A stretch of DNA of 64,000 nt from Prosapia bicincta (lineage: Eukaryota > Arthropoda > Insecta > Hemiptera > Cercopidae): contig JBAIZL010000001.1 of NCBI GenBank assembly GCA_036971475.1, positions 97,755,350 through 97,819,349 on the forward strand, read 5' to 3'. This document shows, piece after piece, positions 1 through 11,130 of the stretch (the first letter of the stretch is position 1; every line of letters starts with the position of its first letter). A program made the position numbers and the translations under genes. The notes under the pieces are model-generated. The model saw nothing but the letters and a program-made list of their open reading frames with translations. It had not been told where the DNA came from and did not search any database.

Positions 1-2419
1 CAAAAACAAGTGAGCCAAGTTGAAATGTCAACAAAAAAATGGTCGGTTCGAAATACTTGTTATTTAAACGGGTGATTAAAAGGTTGAGAAATAAATATGA
101 GATCGTTGATCTGAACATAAATGGAATCAATTTTCGTCGAAGCAGTAGATTTCAAAATGAACTAAATAACCTGTTTTGCGCGTTTCGAAACGCCAATCTG
201 TTGTCATACTCTTGCACACAACGATAATGATCCTAATGTATGTTTGAAGTTTTTAAAGGAAGTTAAGGAAGAAATCTTAATAACGGGCTTTTAAAATGTC
301 TGATCATTCTGTGGCGGCAGTAAATTACACAAGAATACTCTTCAGGAAGTTAAAGTAATTGTTGCTGAAAGTAAAGATTTTAAAATATGGACAGATAAAG
401 GTTTTGTTTAAGAACTGCTACGTGAAAAATTATTAAAAACGTCGATTTCAAAACATATGACATAAGACTATATTTTGAGAACAAAATAAAAATAATGTCA
501 TAATGTTGAAACGTGCTGTTTATAGACAGGTTTAGCATTTGAATATTAAATTTCACAGAAATTTTAGTTTAATTTTAGCTGTGAAAACGGAAATTAACAT
601 TTTGATGACATCTAATTGTAATTGCAACTACAGCCAGAAAGCGTGAAGAGATGACGTATGAATTTAGGAAAGGCGTAAGGGTCATACAAGCTTGGTAAGC
701 AAAATCTTCAGGAGCTGCAGGAATAATGGTAAAATATCTGTCCTTATTTTTAATTTTTTTCCCCTAAATCATTTGCCCCTCACTAAGTTTATCAATATCA
801 TTATCTAGATTATCAATATCCAGAAAAACCAATACCATGCTACCAATATCTTAAAGCCCCTGCTAGTAGTGTCCATAGTGCAATCGTACATCAACTCAGA
901 TCTTGGGTGAAACACTTTAAACTAGCTTCGCCTATTGGTTTTCCGCGTCCACAGATCAGAAGCCAAAAATGTCTCATTGACGACGCACAAAATTAATTGT
1001 GCTCAGAGAAAGTTACGCTAATGGTCTGCTCCCGTTAAATTGACTAAGGACCACGCTAATATTACACAACGTACAGTGGTGACGTCACGGCGATGGGCCA
1101 CGCCTGTTCTTCTATCAGCGTTCGTGACTCCGAGCACTTTACATAATGCCAGTGCAATGTGCACAATATTACCCGTTTTGTTCGTAAAGTATATCTGCTT
1201 GCCTATGCAATGGTAACAGAATCAGGGCGACCATTTATATTCCTGATCACAACTAGAATATCCTGCTTTTATTTTGGACAGTCTATAGATACGTGTAAGC
1301 TTTAAAATTATTAATACATGTTACCATTCGAATTTTAGTTCAGCTGAATATGAGCCCTTAAAATATTTTAAATAATCCAAAAATTAACATCGCCTATAAT
1401 GCAAGAGGACGACCGTTTTCAGAAACAAACTTCCATTTTAAAACTAATGTCGGTGATGTTAAGAGGTGGAAGTATAACACAACTTCTCAAGTAGCTGTTG
1501 TAATACAACATATGTATAAGTGCTATCTTTAACCCTATATTTAGCCATCCGATACTTACCGGCTCGAAAACATGTTTCACAGTGACGTAATTTATTGCTT
1601 TCCGATTATTTTTAAATTACTAAATGAAACAAACTATACATAAAAAAGCTCGGATTTCAAACATTTTTTTGTATGTATAATACAAGTATTTAAGACCCTT
1701 TATTGCCATATAAAATGTCTTGCAAAATACTGATGTTTACTAAATACCATAAAGTTGCTTGACAATAGTTTGGAGACGATTTTCGACATTTCTTCAGTTT
1801 AAATACTTTAAATACATATTTTATATATAAAATTGTATATTTTATGAACGAAATATAAATTATCTACGTTATGTTTATATTGAAATTTTCATTTTCATTA
1901 CCTATGGAAAAATATGTAAAGCAGAATGTACATTTTTCCAATTTTCTACAACTAAAAAACAAAAGTTCTAATTATTTCTTGTTATTTTACATAGTATTTA
2001 TAAAGATAATGTGTTCAAAAAGTATATGTATTTTCCTACAAGAAAATAAAGATAATATATGAAATATATAACTACTTCTTTTTACTTTCGGGCAATGGTT
2101 TTCTTGAAATTTAAAAAAAAAGTAATTTTATAAACTAAAAAATTTTCTTTTCATTTCAAAAACAGTTTTTATTTTTATGTAAAGAGCAAAATTTTGCATC
2201 TGGTGGAAAATTTACATTGCTCTCATAAAATTACTACTGCAGAATTCAATCATTTTTTTTAATTTCAAAATTTAAATTTTAAAAAGTATTTATTCTTGTT
2301 TATTTATTACAAAATTAAAAATTATTTGTGGGAATATATTTATGTAGTTTATACCATCATATCGCTTACTATTAGAATAGCTTTCACATATTCTGAACAA
2401 ATTTTTACAATTTTCAGAA

Positions 2420-2420
<1 letters not shown>
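1..2420. other. Non-coding stretch, no gene recognised
   Basis: No reading frame here looks like a known protein; the longest (39-227, 62 codons) has no recognisable motif. The stretch 890-1150 is less AT-rich than its surroundings and holds a palindromic CRE-type site. The rest is AT-rich low-complexity sequence. Confidence 0.5.
1080..1087. promoter_or_regulatory. CRE-like palindrome TGACGTCA
   Basis: A perfect 8-base CREB/ATF consensus site inside a locally GC-richer patch (about 890-1150). Seen directly. That it works as a promoter element is only a guess, since no transcribed unit is recognised beside it. Confidence 0.25.
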
Positions 2421-2499
<79 letters not shown>

Positions 2500-2612
2500 G
2501 GAGAGAGAGATATTATATGTTAATTCTAAACAAATATTCCATCATTAAGTGCATTTAATTTTTACCTTGTGATGAGGCACCTTGCCACTTGACCATTGTT
2601 GAATCACTGAAT
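2421..2612 (-). mobile_element. Penelope-like family B terminal fragment with (TA)n
   Basis: A (TA)n tract (2421-2496) is followed by a decayed copy of the terminal sequence found repeatedly at 49.8-61 kb: the 'accttg-tgatgaggcacc ... cttgaccattgt-gaatcactg' block at 2565-2610. On the minus strand this carries the family B hammerhead-like layout, but the core and the GAAA linker are mutated. No coding part is attached. Confidence 0.6.
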
Positions 2613-2659
2613 TATTATTCTACTGTTATTTTCATCACATATATTTGTTATCTGTATAT

Positions 2660-2752
<93 letters not shown>
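2660..2752. repeat. Compound (CA)n-(TA)n microsatellite
   Basis: About 11 CA units (2660-2682) pass directly into a TA tract of about 70 bases (to 2752), then degenerate TA/TG sequence. Open reading frames across it are repeat artefacts. Confidence 0.95.
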
Positions 2753-2757
<5 letters not shown>

Positions 2758-3017
2758 TATATATGTGAGTGTGTGTATATATATATCAGAAACGTACTGC
2801 AATTTCCAAAATATTGATTCTGTCTAGATGTGCTATTGGCCTCCGCAAATATTATTTGGAAGATAAGTCCATGTTTTAGTGTTTTGAATAATCGCTGTCG
2901 ACCATTGCCAGAGGCTAGTCTCGGCTGACTGTCACTATTCATTTTGATTAGTCAGTCAGTGTATCACTAATCACATTGGTACGTTGTTTAATTTTTTAGT
3001 GTGTTTTGTTGTTCACC

Positions 3018-3502
3018 ATGGCTTCTAAAAGAAAAGTTGTCTTATCATTAATGGATAAACATTATAGATCAATTATAAAAATGAGTTACGGGTAAACAGT
3101 TGGTTGGATGTACTGTGTTGGACAATTTAAGACATTAAAAGCGTCAAACCTACACTTTTAAGCTTCGTGTCAATGGTTGAAAATGAAGATAAATGTTTAT
3201 TAGGGCCATCCATGAAAGAAGCAAAAAACAAAGAGTTAGTGTTTTTCAAACATATTCAAGTGGTTTTTGCAACATCATTCTATGGGAAACCCAATTTTGT
3301 ATCCGATTTTTTGAGAATAAGCTACGATCTTATATTGTTTATGATAATAACAGAAAAAAATATAAAACTATATAAAAAAAAAGATTTTTTCTTCCATTTG
3401 CAAGTTACAAAAAGTAATTACTTAAAGTTCACTTATTTAACAAAAAATCCATTTATCCAAATTGGGTCTTGTCCAATTGATTCGGATAATTAGAGTACAA
3501 CT
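3018..3502 (+). pseudogene. Decayed pogo/Tigger-type element, N-terminal part
   Basis: The ATG at 3018 in a good context (caccATGG) starts a peptide beginning MASKRKVVLSLMDKH, which resembles the start of the CENP-B/pogo helix-turn-helix domain. Stops and frameshifts follow at once. The right side ends at 3502 with 'ggataattagagtacaactg' followed by TA, the form of a Tigger inverted-repeat end (compare 62418). The matching left end was not found. Likely a short deletion derivative; the family call rests on a few residues and one end. Confidence 0.4.
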
Positions 3503-3651
3503 GTATACATCATTTGCCAATAATTGTAAACACATTTATGGAAATATATTTATGTAAATCCTACCATCAGATTCTAAATACTTTCCAGACATATCATATA
3601 GCCTATGTAAATTATTAATTCTGAAGTGTGTAAAATCTATTAAAAGGGAAA

Positions 3652-4064
3652 TTGACTCGGGTATCAACTGGTTTGCCTCCATTGACTGTACCCCACTTCT
3701 CAGGTTCAGTCAAAGACTGGGTCAACTTCAATGAACTGTATAACTCTCTGATCCATAACAATACTAACTTGAACGCCATTCATAGCTTCCTGTACCTTCG
3801 GGATGCATTGAAGAGTGACGCATCAGATATAATCTCAGGGCTATCTGTCACGCCCAAAATCTACCAGATTGTTTATGAAGCTTTGCAAAGAGTTAACCCA
3901 ATTCTCGTCCGCTGGCAGATTACTGTGTGAAGCAAATTCGTAACTTCTCCGTCATGAAGGGAGATACTAATGACAAACTTAACAGATACCTTTCAACATA
4001 TTCTAATGCGGTCAGTTCCCGTAAGGCTTTGAACTTGCTAGACCTGGCCAACTCACAAGTATAA
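3652..4064 (+). pseudogene. BEL/Pao retrotransposon gag fragment (DUF1759-like)
   Basis: The reading frame from 3652 matches the conserved start of the BEL/Pao Gag region: 'LPPLTVPHFSGSVKDWVNF', then an LIHNN block and a 'YLRDALKSDASDIISGL' block. A frameshift near 3895 moves the frame; the following frame continues the family pattern (ADYCVKQIRNFSVMKGD ... LNLLDLANSQV) to a stop at 4062-4064. No protease, reverse transcriptase, integrase or long terminal repeats are visible nearby, so this is an isolated gag relic. In intact elements Gag forms the retrotransposon particle. Confidence 0.75.
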
Positions 4065-5973
4065 ACCAAGTAAGATTCTTGTTTAAGTTTACTAAAGTGT
4101 AGGTGATTTATAAATATGTATGAATGTATACTTTACATATAAACCGGATATGTTTCTCACTACAGAGATTAAACCTTGTCAGATACATAGAGTTTAAACA
4201 ATTTTTGTATTTAAATAACTGGGTCTCCTACAGCTTTGCTTGCTGTTGTCTATATTCACTTGAATTAGTGCATTAAGTAAATCTATTTTTTTTTTAAGTT
4301 AACCTTTAAGTCTATAAGATTTATGTATGGTCAAAATTATCAGATTACCTAAATTGACTAAAATTATGAGAAACTTTAAATTTCCAATATGTGAATTTCA
4401 TTTTAAATACCTTATAATTTCTATCTATTACATTGTTTCAACCTCACAGTTTTTATTAAAATTCTGGCGCTTTTATAATAAGTATCCCAAATACTAACTC
4501 GAATAAGCTATTAATGAATACATTTTGGCAAGTTATACCTTCAATAAGTTTTGGGAAGTCGTAATTTAAATAGGTTTTGACAAGTTGTTATTTTTTAAAC
4601 TAGAATAATTTTAATGAAAGTTAAAATCATTTATAATTACCTAATGAACTTTTTTTGCAAAAACAAACACGAGGCATTTATGTTGTTAAATTATTTCACA
4701 ATGAATCTAGCTCTATACATACAATGAGTATATAGTTATTTTTATATATTTTACTGTTGAAACAGGTGTAATACATCAGATGTAATAGATATTGGCATGA
4801 CCAATTCAGAAGAAACAAAAACAGATTAACAAACAAGGTGACTGATGTGAAGAATACAATGCCGGACTGATGCCGGAAGATCATGAATAGATAAAATGAA
4901 CAACACTCTTGCCACAAGCAAATTAAGATGTAGAGATTGAACTTATTGTACGCTTTGTTTTACAATTTTCTATATTTAGGAACTTAAATATTTCTTAAAT
5001 TTTTTAAACATAACAAATTTTCAAATACTGTAATACTTTCGATTACTTAATATTAAAAAAAAATTAATTTACTAAATTAACACTATTCATTTTGAATGTT
5101 GTCACTGTTCTCCAGAATTACTTATTTCCTACTAAAAGCATTGTTTTGTTTCACTTTCAAACAAAAAGCACAATTATGTGCTATAGATGTAGGGGGAACA
5201 TGATAAGGATATGAATTTCCCCTGGTATTAGGAAATAAGAATGCTTACGAGTAGTGTCACGTGTCACATTCCTGTAAAAACTGGTGTAAATTACTTTGTT
5301 TTTACAAAATGTAGTCTGTCTATTAGCAGTGATATTTTAGATTTCTAACAAATAACAAGGAATTAAATGTCATGTTGTTACAGCAAGGAATTCATGTGAC
5401 ACTTCAATGAGATGTCATTACATATTTTTCAATGAACTTCAATGTACCATCTTTGAGGAGTTGCAGGAAAAGAAAATGGATAATTCTTTGAATCCTGATA
5501 CATTAAAGACACCATATAAAAGGTGTTGTTGATAACACCTAGTGATCAATAACCTAAAAATCTTAATATTTTTCAAATTGTATCACAGTAAAATGAATCA
5601 CAATATCAACAAAAAATCCCTAGAGAACAAAGTAAATAAAAACCTTTATGAACTTTTCACTAACACAATTAGTATTATCGTAAACTTAGAATTCTTCTGA
5701 GCTCTAACTTTTTTATTATGTAAAGTATGTCAGTGAAATAAAACATTTATACCTCAGCTAAAGACACACACCCCTTAGGTAAACATAACTACTTTTAATG
5801 CAGCTTGATAAACATTTTTTGTATTTGATTTTTTTTTTTGTGGTTTGTGTCATAAAAAGGTTTTTGTTGTGTCATTTTTGTTTTTTTCCCTAACTTTATA
5901 ACTATTCGAACCCGTACCAGAGCAATATTTTCATATTCACAAGAGCTCTCCATTAAAACAAAAAACCGAATAT
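4065..5973. other. AT-rich stretch, nothing recognised
   Basis: No protein motif, repeat structure or RNA gene could be recognised. Short reading frames (for example 4696-4917, minus) are hydrophobic by composition and are not supported. Confidence 0.4.
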
Positions 5974-6215
5974 TAGTTGAATCCATCTTCACGTGAGCTA
6001 CTAGTTTTCACTAAAGCACTTGTAAATATTTTACAACTTCCGTAAAGAAGCACTTATCAACTCAGACTGTAACTGATCTCAAGGTTTTCATAGGTTTTCT
6101 CACACATATTTCTCGACATCATAACTCCTAATACACACCAAATACACCCACCCCCCCTTAATATACCATCCCCCCATAACCTGCAGGCAAGTTGTAAAAT
6201 ATTTACAAGTATTTT
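5974..6215. mobile_element. Diverged copy of the family F foldback element
   Basis: The left end 'gaatccatcttcacgtgagctactag' (5983-6003 region) is the terminal sequence of the foldback elements at 20.5, 27.1, 30.6 and 31.6 kb. The internal segment 'caactcagactgtaactgatctcaaggtt' (6058-6086) is also shared. A short arm 'ggcaagttgtaaaatatttacaagt' near 6186 mirrors 6018-6036. The central hammerhead-like block is not preserved in this copy. Confidence 0.6.
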
Positions 6216-6479
6216 AATGAAATAACCAAAATTTACTATTCTAAAGTTGAAATAGGTTTTCATATTATTTTTTTGTTTGTTTGTTTTCCTACACGCTTGT
6301 TAGGACCAGGCTGCGACATTCTAATTATACAAGGAGCTGATATTCTTTCGCTTCTGGCCATGGTTGAAACAATACCTTGTAAAACCCATTTTAAGACAAA
6401 ATAGAGGAAAATATTTCCATTCAATTCTATAATCCAAATCAATTTAGATTTAAGAGCTCAATGATTTTTTGAAAATGTA

Positions 6480-7335
6480 GTCCTCCATTCTTTTAAGGCT
6501 AAATATTGGCTTTAAAAATATTAACCTCAAAGGTTCATATTCTAGACTTCTCTATTAAACTATTGTTGAATTTCGTGATCAGATTTTGCATAAGTTGAGA
6601 ATATTGATCCAAATTTTTTTTGGTCCACTGTGCCAAGTAATTTTAAATGATGGAAATTATCCAAAGTTTGATTTTTTTACGTTCCTGTCAATGGAGCGCA
6701 CTTTAATAGTTCTTTAGTTATTTCAAAGTTACTGTATAAAAACAGTACGGAGTTCAATATCTCATATAAAAACAGCAAGTTGAGCTGTATCAGTATCAGT
6801 GCTCTCGTGAACAGACAGTGAAAAGTTTGTATATTCCTTAATTTTTTCCATCAGTTGAAAAACCAAATATTGAGATATATCATTTATTATTGAAGCAACA
6901 GTGTTTCTTGACAGCCAAATATTTTGAATTATTGGCTTTTAAAAAATGAAAAACCGGCAACTTTCAACATACAGTCTTTAACAAAATCACCATCAATTAA
7001 ATCACCACCTTTGCGATTTCTAATGCAATAAAAAAATTGATTTCAGGGCACCTTTGCTTTTAGTATTAGTTTAGTGAACACCGATTGCTGACCTTGAAGT
7101 TAGAATTTTAAAGGTAACAATGTGTCCATTCTTATTTTTTACTGTAAAAATCGAATTTTGATTTATGATTTGCATAATAGTGTCTCTTCAAGTTGAACTC
7201 CTTACAAATAGCAATTGTTTGATTACAAATCAAACACAGTGGTTTACCTTTCCATTCTCTGACAAAATATACAATTTACCATTTAGACTGAAAATCTCTG
7301 CACTCACTATCAACTTTACATTTTTGTGACATAAT
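6480..7335 (-). pseudogene. hAT-type transposase relic, GTF2IRD2/ZBED5-like
   Basis: Read on the minus strand from about 7335 down, the sequence gives a BED-type zinc-finger region: a 'KVDSECRDFQSKW' start, then GKPLCLICNQTIA with C-x2-C, then EFNLKRHYYANHK with the H-x4-H pair (about 7130-7290). Further on, with stops and frameshifts, come 'FFIALEIAKGGDL' and DGDFVKDCMLKVA (about 6940-7050), then 'FEITKELLKCAPLTGT' (about 6690-6730). These match the order of blocks in domesticated and transposon GTF2IRD2-like hAT proteins. At least five frame disruptions make it a dead copy. The terminal repeats were not found. Confidence 0.7.
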
Positions 7336-8254
7336 GCCAAAATTGTAACAATTATGGAATTCGACACAACAAATATGGATATTGCATGTGGACAACACAA
7401 ATAAATGCACAATACCGTCACAATCACTAATTTGCAGTCGAACTAGAATTCTTTCTCGACCGTATCCCTTTGATTACCCTACTCAACTGGCTCACGTTTC
7501 GCCAACACACTTCTTTTATATTGATAAGGAAGGTTCTAGTCTAGGCTCAAAGCATGTGGAAGATTCTATTGTTCTCAACAAAAATAATAGAGTATTTCCT
7601 CTTGTTGTTAGGAGATGGCTTACTGTCTATGATTCAGTTGCTTACAAGAACTGCGGCCTGCGGCTGTGGTGGGATTTCTCATGACGATTACTTTATTTTT
7701 AGCTGCTCAAGCAAAACAAAGGCCATATTCGCACGTGCAAGATAGAAGAAAGCATAAATAAATAGGTACCTAACTAACACTCTCTTGCTTGTCTAGGCAC
7801 GCACTGCCCTTAAATTACTTATAAATGTAGTGTGCGCATTTTAAAACTTCAGTAGAAGAATCGAGTGAAATCTAAAAACTCTAAAAAACATGATTCTTCT
7901 TTCTGTGACACATTGCGAACATGGGTTGTATTGATATCTTCAACATGACTGATCTAGTTTTAGATAAAATTAATGTATACATGTACTAGAAAAGAATATA
8001 TATTATGCCATGAAACCTTCTATTGATTGCTACAAGAGTAAACATTCTAGATGTTTGTCAGCTATTTCTTGTAAACATGGGTTTATACAACATTTGATAG
8101 CCTTTTGATAGGTTGAAATTTTTATTCATGGTAGGTAAATTTTAAATTTATTATTTCAGTGTAACAATTAAACTAGAGTGGAGTGCAACATAATTTAGAT
8201 AGTTTACTTTTAAAACTACTACAATAATGGTTCCAAGTGTCTAAGCTAGCACTG
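7336..8254. other. AT-rich stretch, nothing recognised
   Basis: Reading frames at 7382-7684 and 7554-7745 overlap each other in different frames and show no family motif. No repeat ends were found. Confidence 0.35.
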
Positions 8255-8845
8255 ACAAAGATCACATGGTGGATCAAAAAATTGTCTCACCATCTTCACA
8301 ACAGAAAAACATTCTAAAATAACGGAACAGAGAGGGGGTGTACAAATTCATATGTAATGGCTGCCCTACCTTCTACCTAGGTCAAACAGTGAGAAACTTT
8401 ACCACTTGATACAAGGGAAACATAAAGGACATCAAAAACACACAGCCCAAATCAAATTTCACTGTACGTATAAAGAACAAACTACACACATATACCAAAA
8501 TTGACACAAATCTAAAAACTCTATGCTTCATCAAGAGAAGCAATAAACTAAACACAACAGAAAATTTCTGACCATCACTATAAAAACCAACCACAATAAA
8601 TACTAAACCGTAAAACACATTCACAATCACACACTATGTTAACACATAACTAAGAGCTACTGTATGAATAACAACACAACACAGAATACCAAAACACCAC
8701 AGACTCACAATAACATAACACATCTGAACAACCGACTTGTCTGTAATTCACAGCATTGAATTGTGCACCGATCAAGTAAGAAAAGCATCTGCTACAAAAA
8801 TATCAGTATATAGTCGATATTTGCCAAATGAAATCAATAAATAAT
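8255..8845 (+). mobile_element. Penelope-like element, family E, endonuclease fragment
   Basis: At 8338-8410 the + strand encodes GVYKFICNGCPTFYLGQT, the GIY-YIG endonuclease start typical of Penelope-like elements, with the extra CxxC. Broken frames continue through a 'NTQPKSNF ... KLHTYTKIDTNLKTL' block to about 8720. The downstream 'cacagcattgaattgtgcacc ... gcatctgct ... atatcag' matches the 3' end of the copy at 23.9-24.6 kb. The reverse transcriptase part is absent. GIY-YIG cuts the target DNA during PLE insertion. Confidence 0.7.
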
Positions 8846-8958
8846 TATTATTGAAAAATCCTTAACATGTACAACCCCAAAACTGTTTCTTTTAAAATGG
8901 TCCAGTGAACACACAGTTAGTCGATGAGGACAGACAGACTGAGCTCAAGGTAACCATT

Positions 8959-9096
8959 ACCTCAATACACATGGCATACAACATCCAATCCATCGCACAA
9001 GAAATATCACCATAATATACATAAATCACCTTAATACACATGGCATACAACATCCAATCCATCGCACAAGAAATATGACCATAATATGCATAAATC
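8959..9096. repeat. Two-copy 69-bp tandem repeat
   Basis: The unit beginning 'acctcaatacacatgg' at 8959 recurs at 9028 with only a few changes. The period of 69 is a multiple of three, so it yields a 23-residue repeat in a minus-strand reading frame, but no protein family is recognised there. Confidence 0.85.
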
Positions 9097-10479
9097 AAAC
9101 TAAAATCTATCAACACAACAGCACAAAGAATGGCAAAACAAGGACAAAAACTATACACAACAAAATAATATTAAACAGATTTCACTTACAGAAAGATACA
9201 ACACAAAACACTACCACCTACACAAAGATCCTACACTTAAATATTTTAAAAGTGCATTTTCATTTTCTTTATGATAATGTTCAAATAAGTGATAATAGCT
9301 CAATGAACAGTTAAGCTTAACAAGCACACTATGAACTGAAAATTAATAATTTATGACATAAATTTTTACTATTTAAGAAAATTTAAAAAAATCTCCCCAG
9401 ATTATTAGTTTATTGGCAAACCCTGTCACGAAGGAATTAAGGTGCACTTTCAAATATTTCAGTTCTAAAAGAAGAGACAAATTGTTCAACATTATGTAAT
9501 ACAAACTTGATATATATGTTTAGAGATTGAAAGATTTTGATTAAATATATATTTTCTATGGTGGGTAAATTATTTTTTAGTAATGAAATGTGCAATACTA
9601 TTTTGACATCTTAATAAATGAGATCATGAAAAATTAAGAGAAAGTTAACTAGCTTGAATAACAAAACTACTGAGAATATTCTCAATAGCCCAAAATTAAT
9701 CGAAAATTACTAATACAAAAGTCACCAAGATTGAATCCTTATTTACCTTTTGAAAACTATGTCATTATCATCAGAGGATCTTATAATACAATCTAAAAAA
9801 ATTATTTCAATTAAGCTACAAACTAGACCCATCTACATTAAATTTTATAACTTAAGTAAAACAAAATGTAACATATGTAACATAAATGACAAAACTCCTA
9901 GATATTAAATATATATAAGCTCACCCAGCTAAGAAAGTAGTGGAAATTTGTTTTCAACATTAACACAAAAAAACAAAGTGCAAAGATGGCACTGAATATA
10001 GACGATCATTAAATTTTGTTCAAGCCAAATATTAAGAACCTAGTGGTTCTTAATATAGTGGTTCTTAATATAACACTAAATAGTGTTATATTTTCGATTA
10101 ATCACTCATCTCAAATATAAGATTGGTGATTAGAAAACTCTCTAAGTTGATGACAGAATAATAAGAATACATGTTATTTAAATATGAAATAAATTTAGTC
10201 TTACTTTTCTGTAAAAAGACTTACATTATTGAACATAAAGTACATTACTAGAATTGTAAGAAAGTTGTAGGAACTCATAAAAATATATAACTTATCACTA
10301 AAACCAAATTTTAGAAACACAAAATACAAAAATTAGTACCTTAGAACTATTCTTTGGTCACCTTCACTCTTATCAATATAGCCTAAGTACATATTTAGGT
10401 TCCTCCTTCAATTTAAATTCCTCTTTCTTTTTTTAAAATATTGCCTTTGTGTTAATCTATATTATTTATTATAAAACAC
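9097..10479. other. AT-rich stretch, nothing recognised
   Basis: No supported gene. A small perfect hairpin (tataacact / agtgttata) lies at about 10068-10091, just after a direct repeat of 'gtggttcttaatat'. Its role is unknown. Confidence 0.35.
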
Positions 10480-11130
10480 TAACATCAACATGTAGTGGAA
10501 TGTTCTGAAACAGAACTCTACCTTCAGTAATTACTGAGATAACACTATCATAGACAACTTTTTTCCTGATGATGTTAAAATATAACTGCTTGCATAAACC
10601 CAGTTGCTGCATTGTTTCTTCAAGCTATCTTTAAATGAACTATTTACGACCACATCCATTATGTGGAGCTGAAAGGTCAACCCCTCCTTCCTGGAATGAT
10701 TACTAGATCTGTTTTAGTTTTATGTAATATTTTTGACATTTCAAATTTTGTCCATGAAATATATCAAGGCTAATAGTGATCTTTTATTTTTAAAGCGGCT
10801 ACAACCTTTTTACTCCATCCATGTTTTAACCATAACAATGCTAAAGTTTTCTCTATCGATTCATTTTCTTGAGCTCTTCCTATTACAGTTGGAATTTTAC
10901 CTTCTTTAACTTTTGTTTTTAATGTGACATAAGGCAAAATACTTAGTTTCATCAATCAACTCACCCAGCAGAACTGTAACTTTTCATTATCTGTTGATTT
11001 TACAATGCCCAATTTTCCTTTCCTTCTTTTTATTTACTGTTATCATAGGTTGGAATATCAAAATAGACATTTGCTTGGCTATATTTCCTACCATATTAGG
11101 AGTAGGTGTAGTTGACTTTTTACATTTACA
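10480..11130 (-). pseudogene. pogo/Tigger-type DDE transposase relic
   Basis: On the minus strand, from about 11110 down, broken frames follow the order of a pogo-clade DDE domain: a 'VYFDIPTY' block, then 'STDNEKLQF', then a 61-codon open frame (10955-10770) with 'LPYVTLKTKVKEGKIPTVI' and a 'LALLWLKHGWSKK' block, then a 'SLDIFHGQ' block in the position of the second catalytic aspartate, and 'KTDLVIIPGR' followed by 'MDVVVNSSFKDSLKK' (about 10610-10700). The third aspartate seems retained in 'HIMDVVVN'. Several stops and frame changes make it inactive. Inverted-repeat ends were not found. Confidence 0.6.

Noticed and set aside
2604..2942. 112-codon minus frame and 60-codon plus frame across 2604-2942
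   Set aside because: Most of both is a translated (CA)n/(TA)n microsatellite (runs of Tyr-Ile, Thr-His, Val-Cys); no family motif in the rest.
5795..5992. Short minus frame 5795-5992
   Set aside because: Low-complexity composition, crosses a poly(T) run and ends in the foldback terminus; no support.
10560..10600. CTGATGATGTTAAAATATAAC as another hammerhead core
   Set aside because: No stem II hairpin, no GAAA linker and no matching outer stem; it lies inside the decayed pogo coding region.
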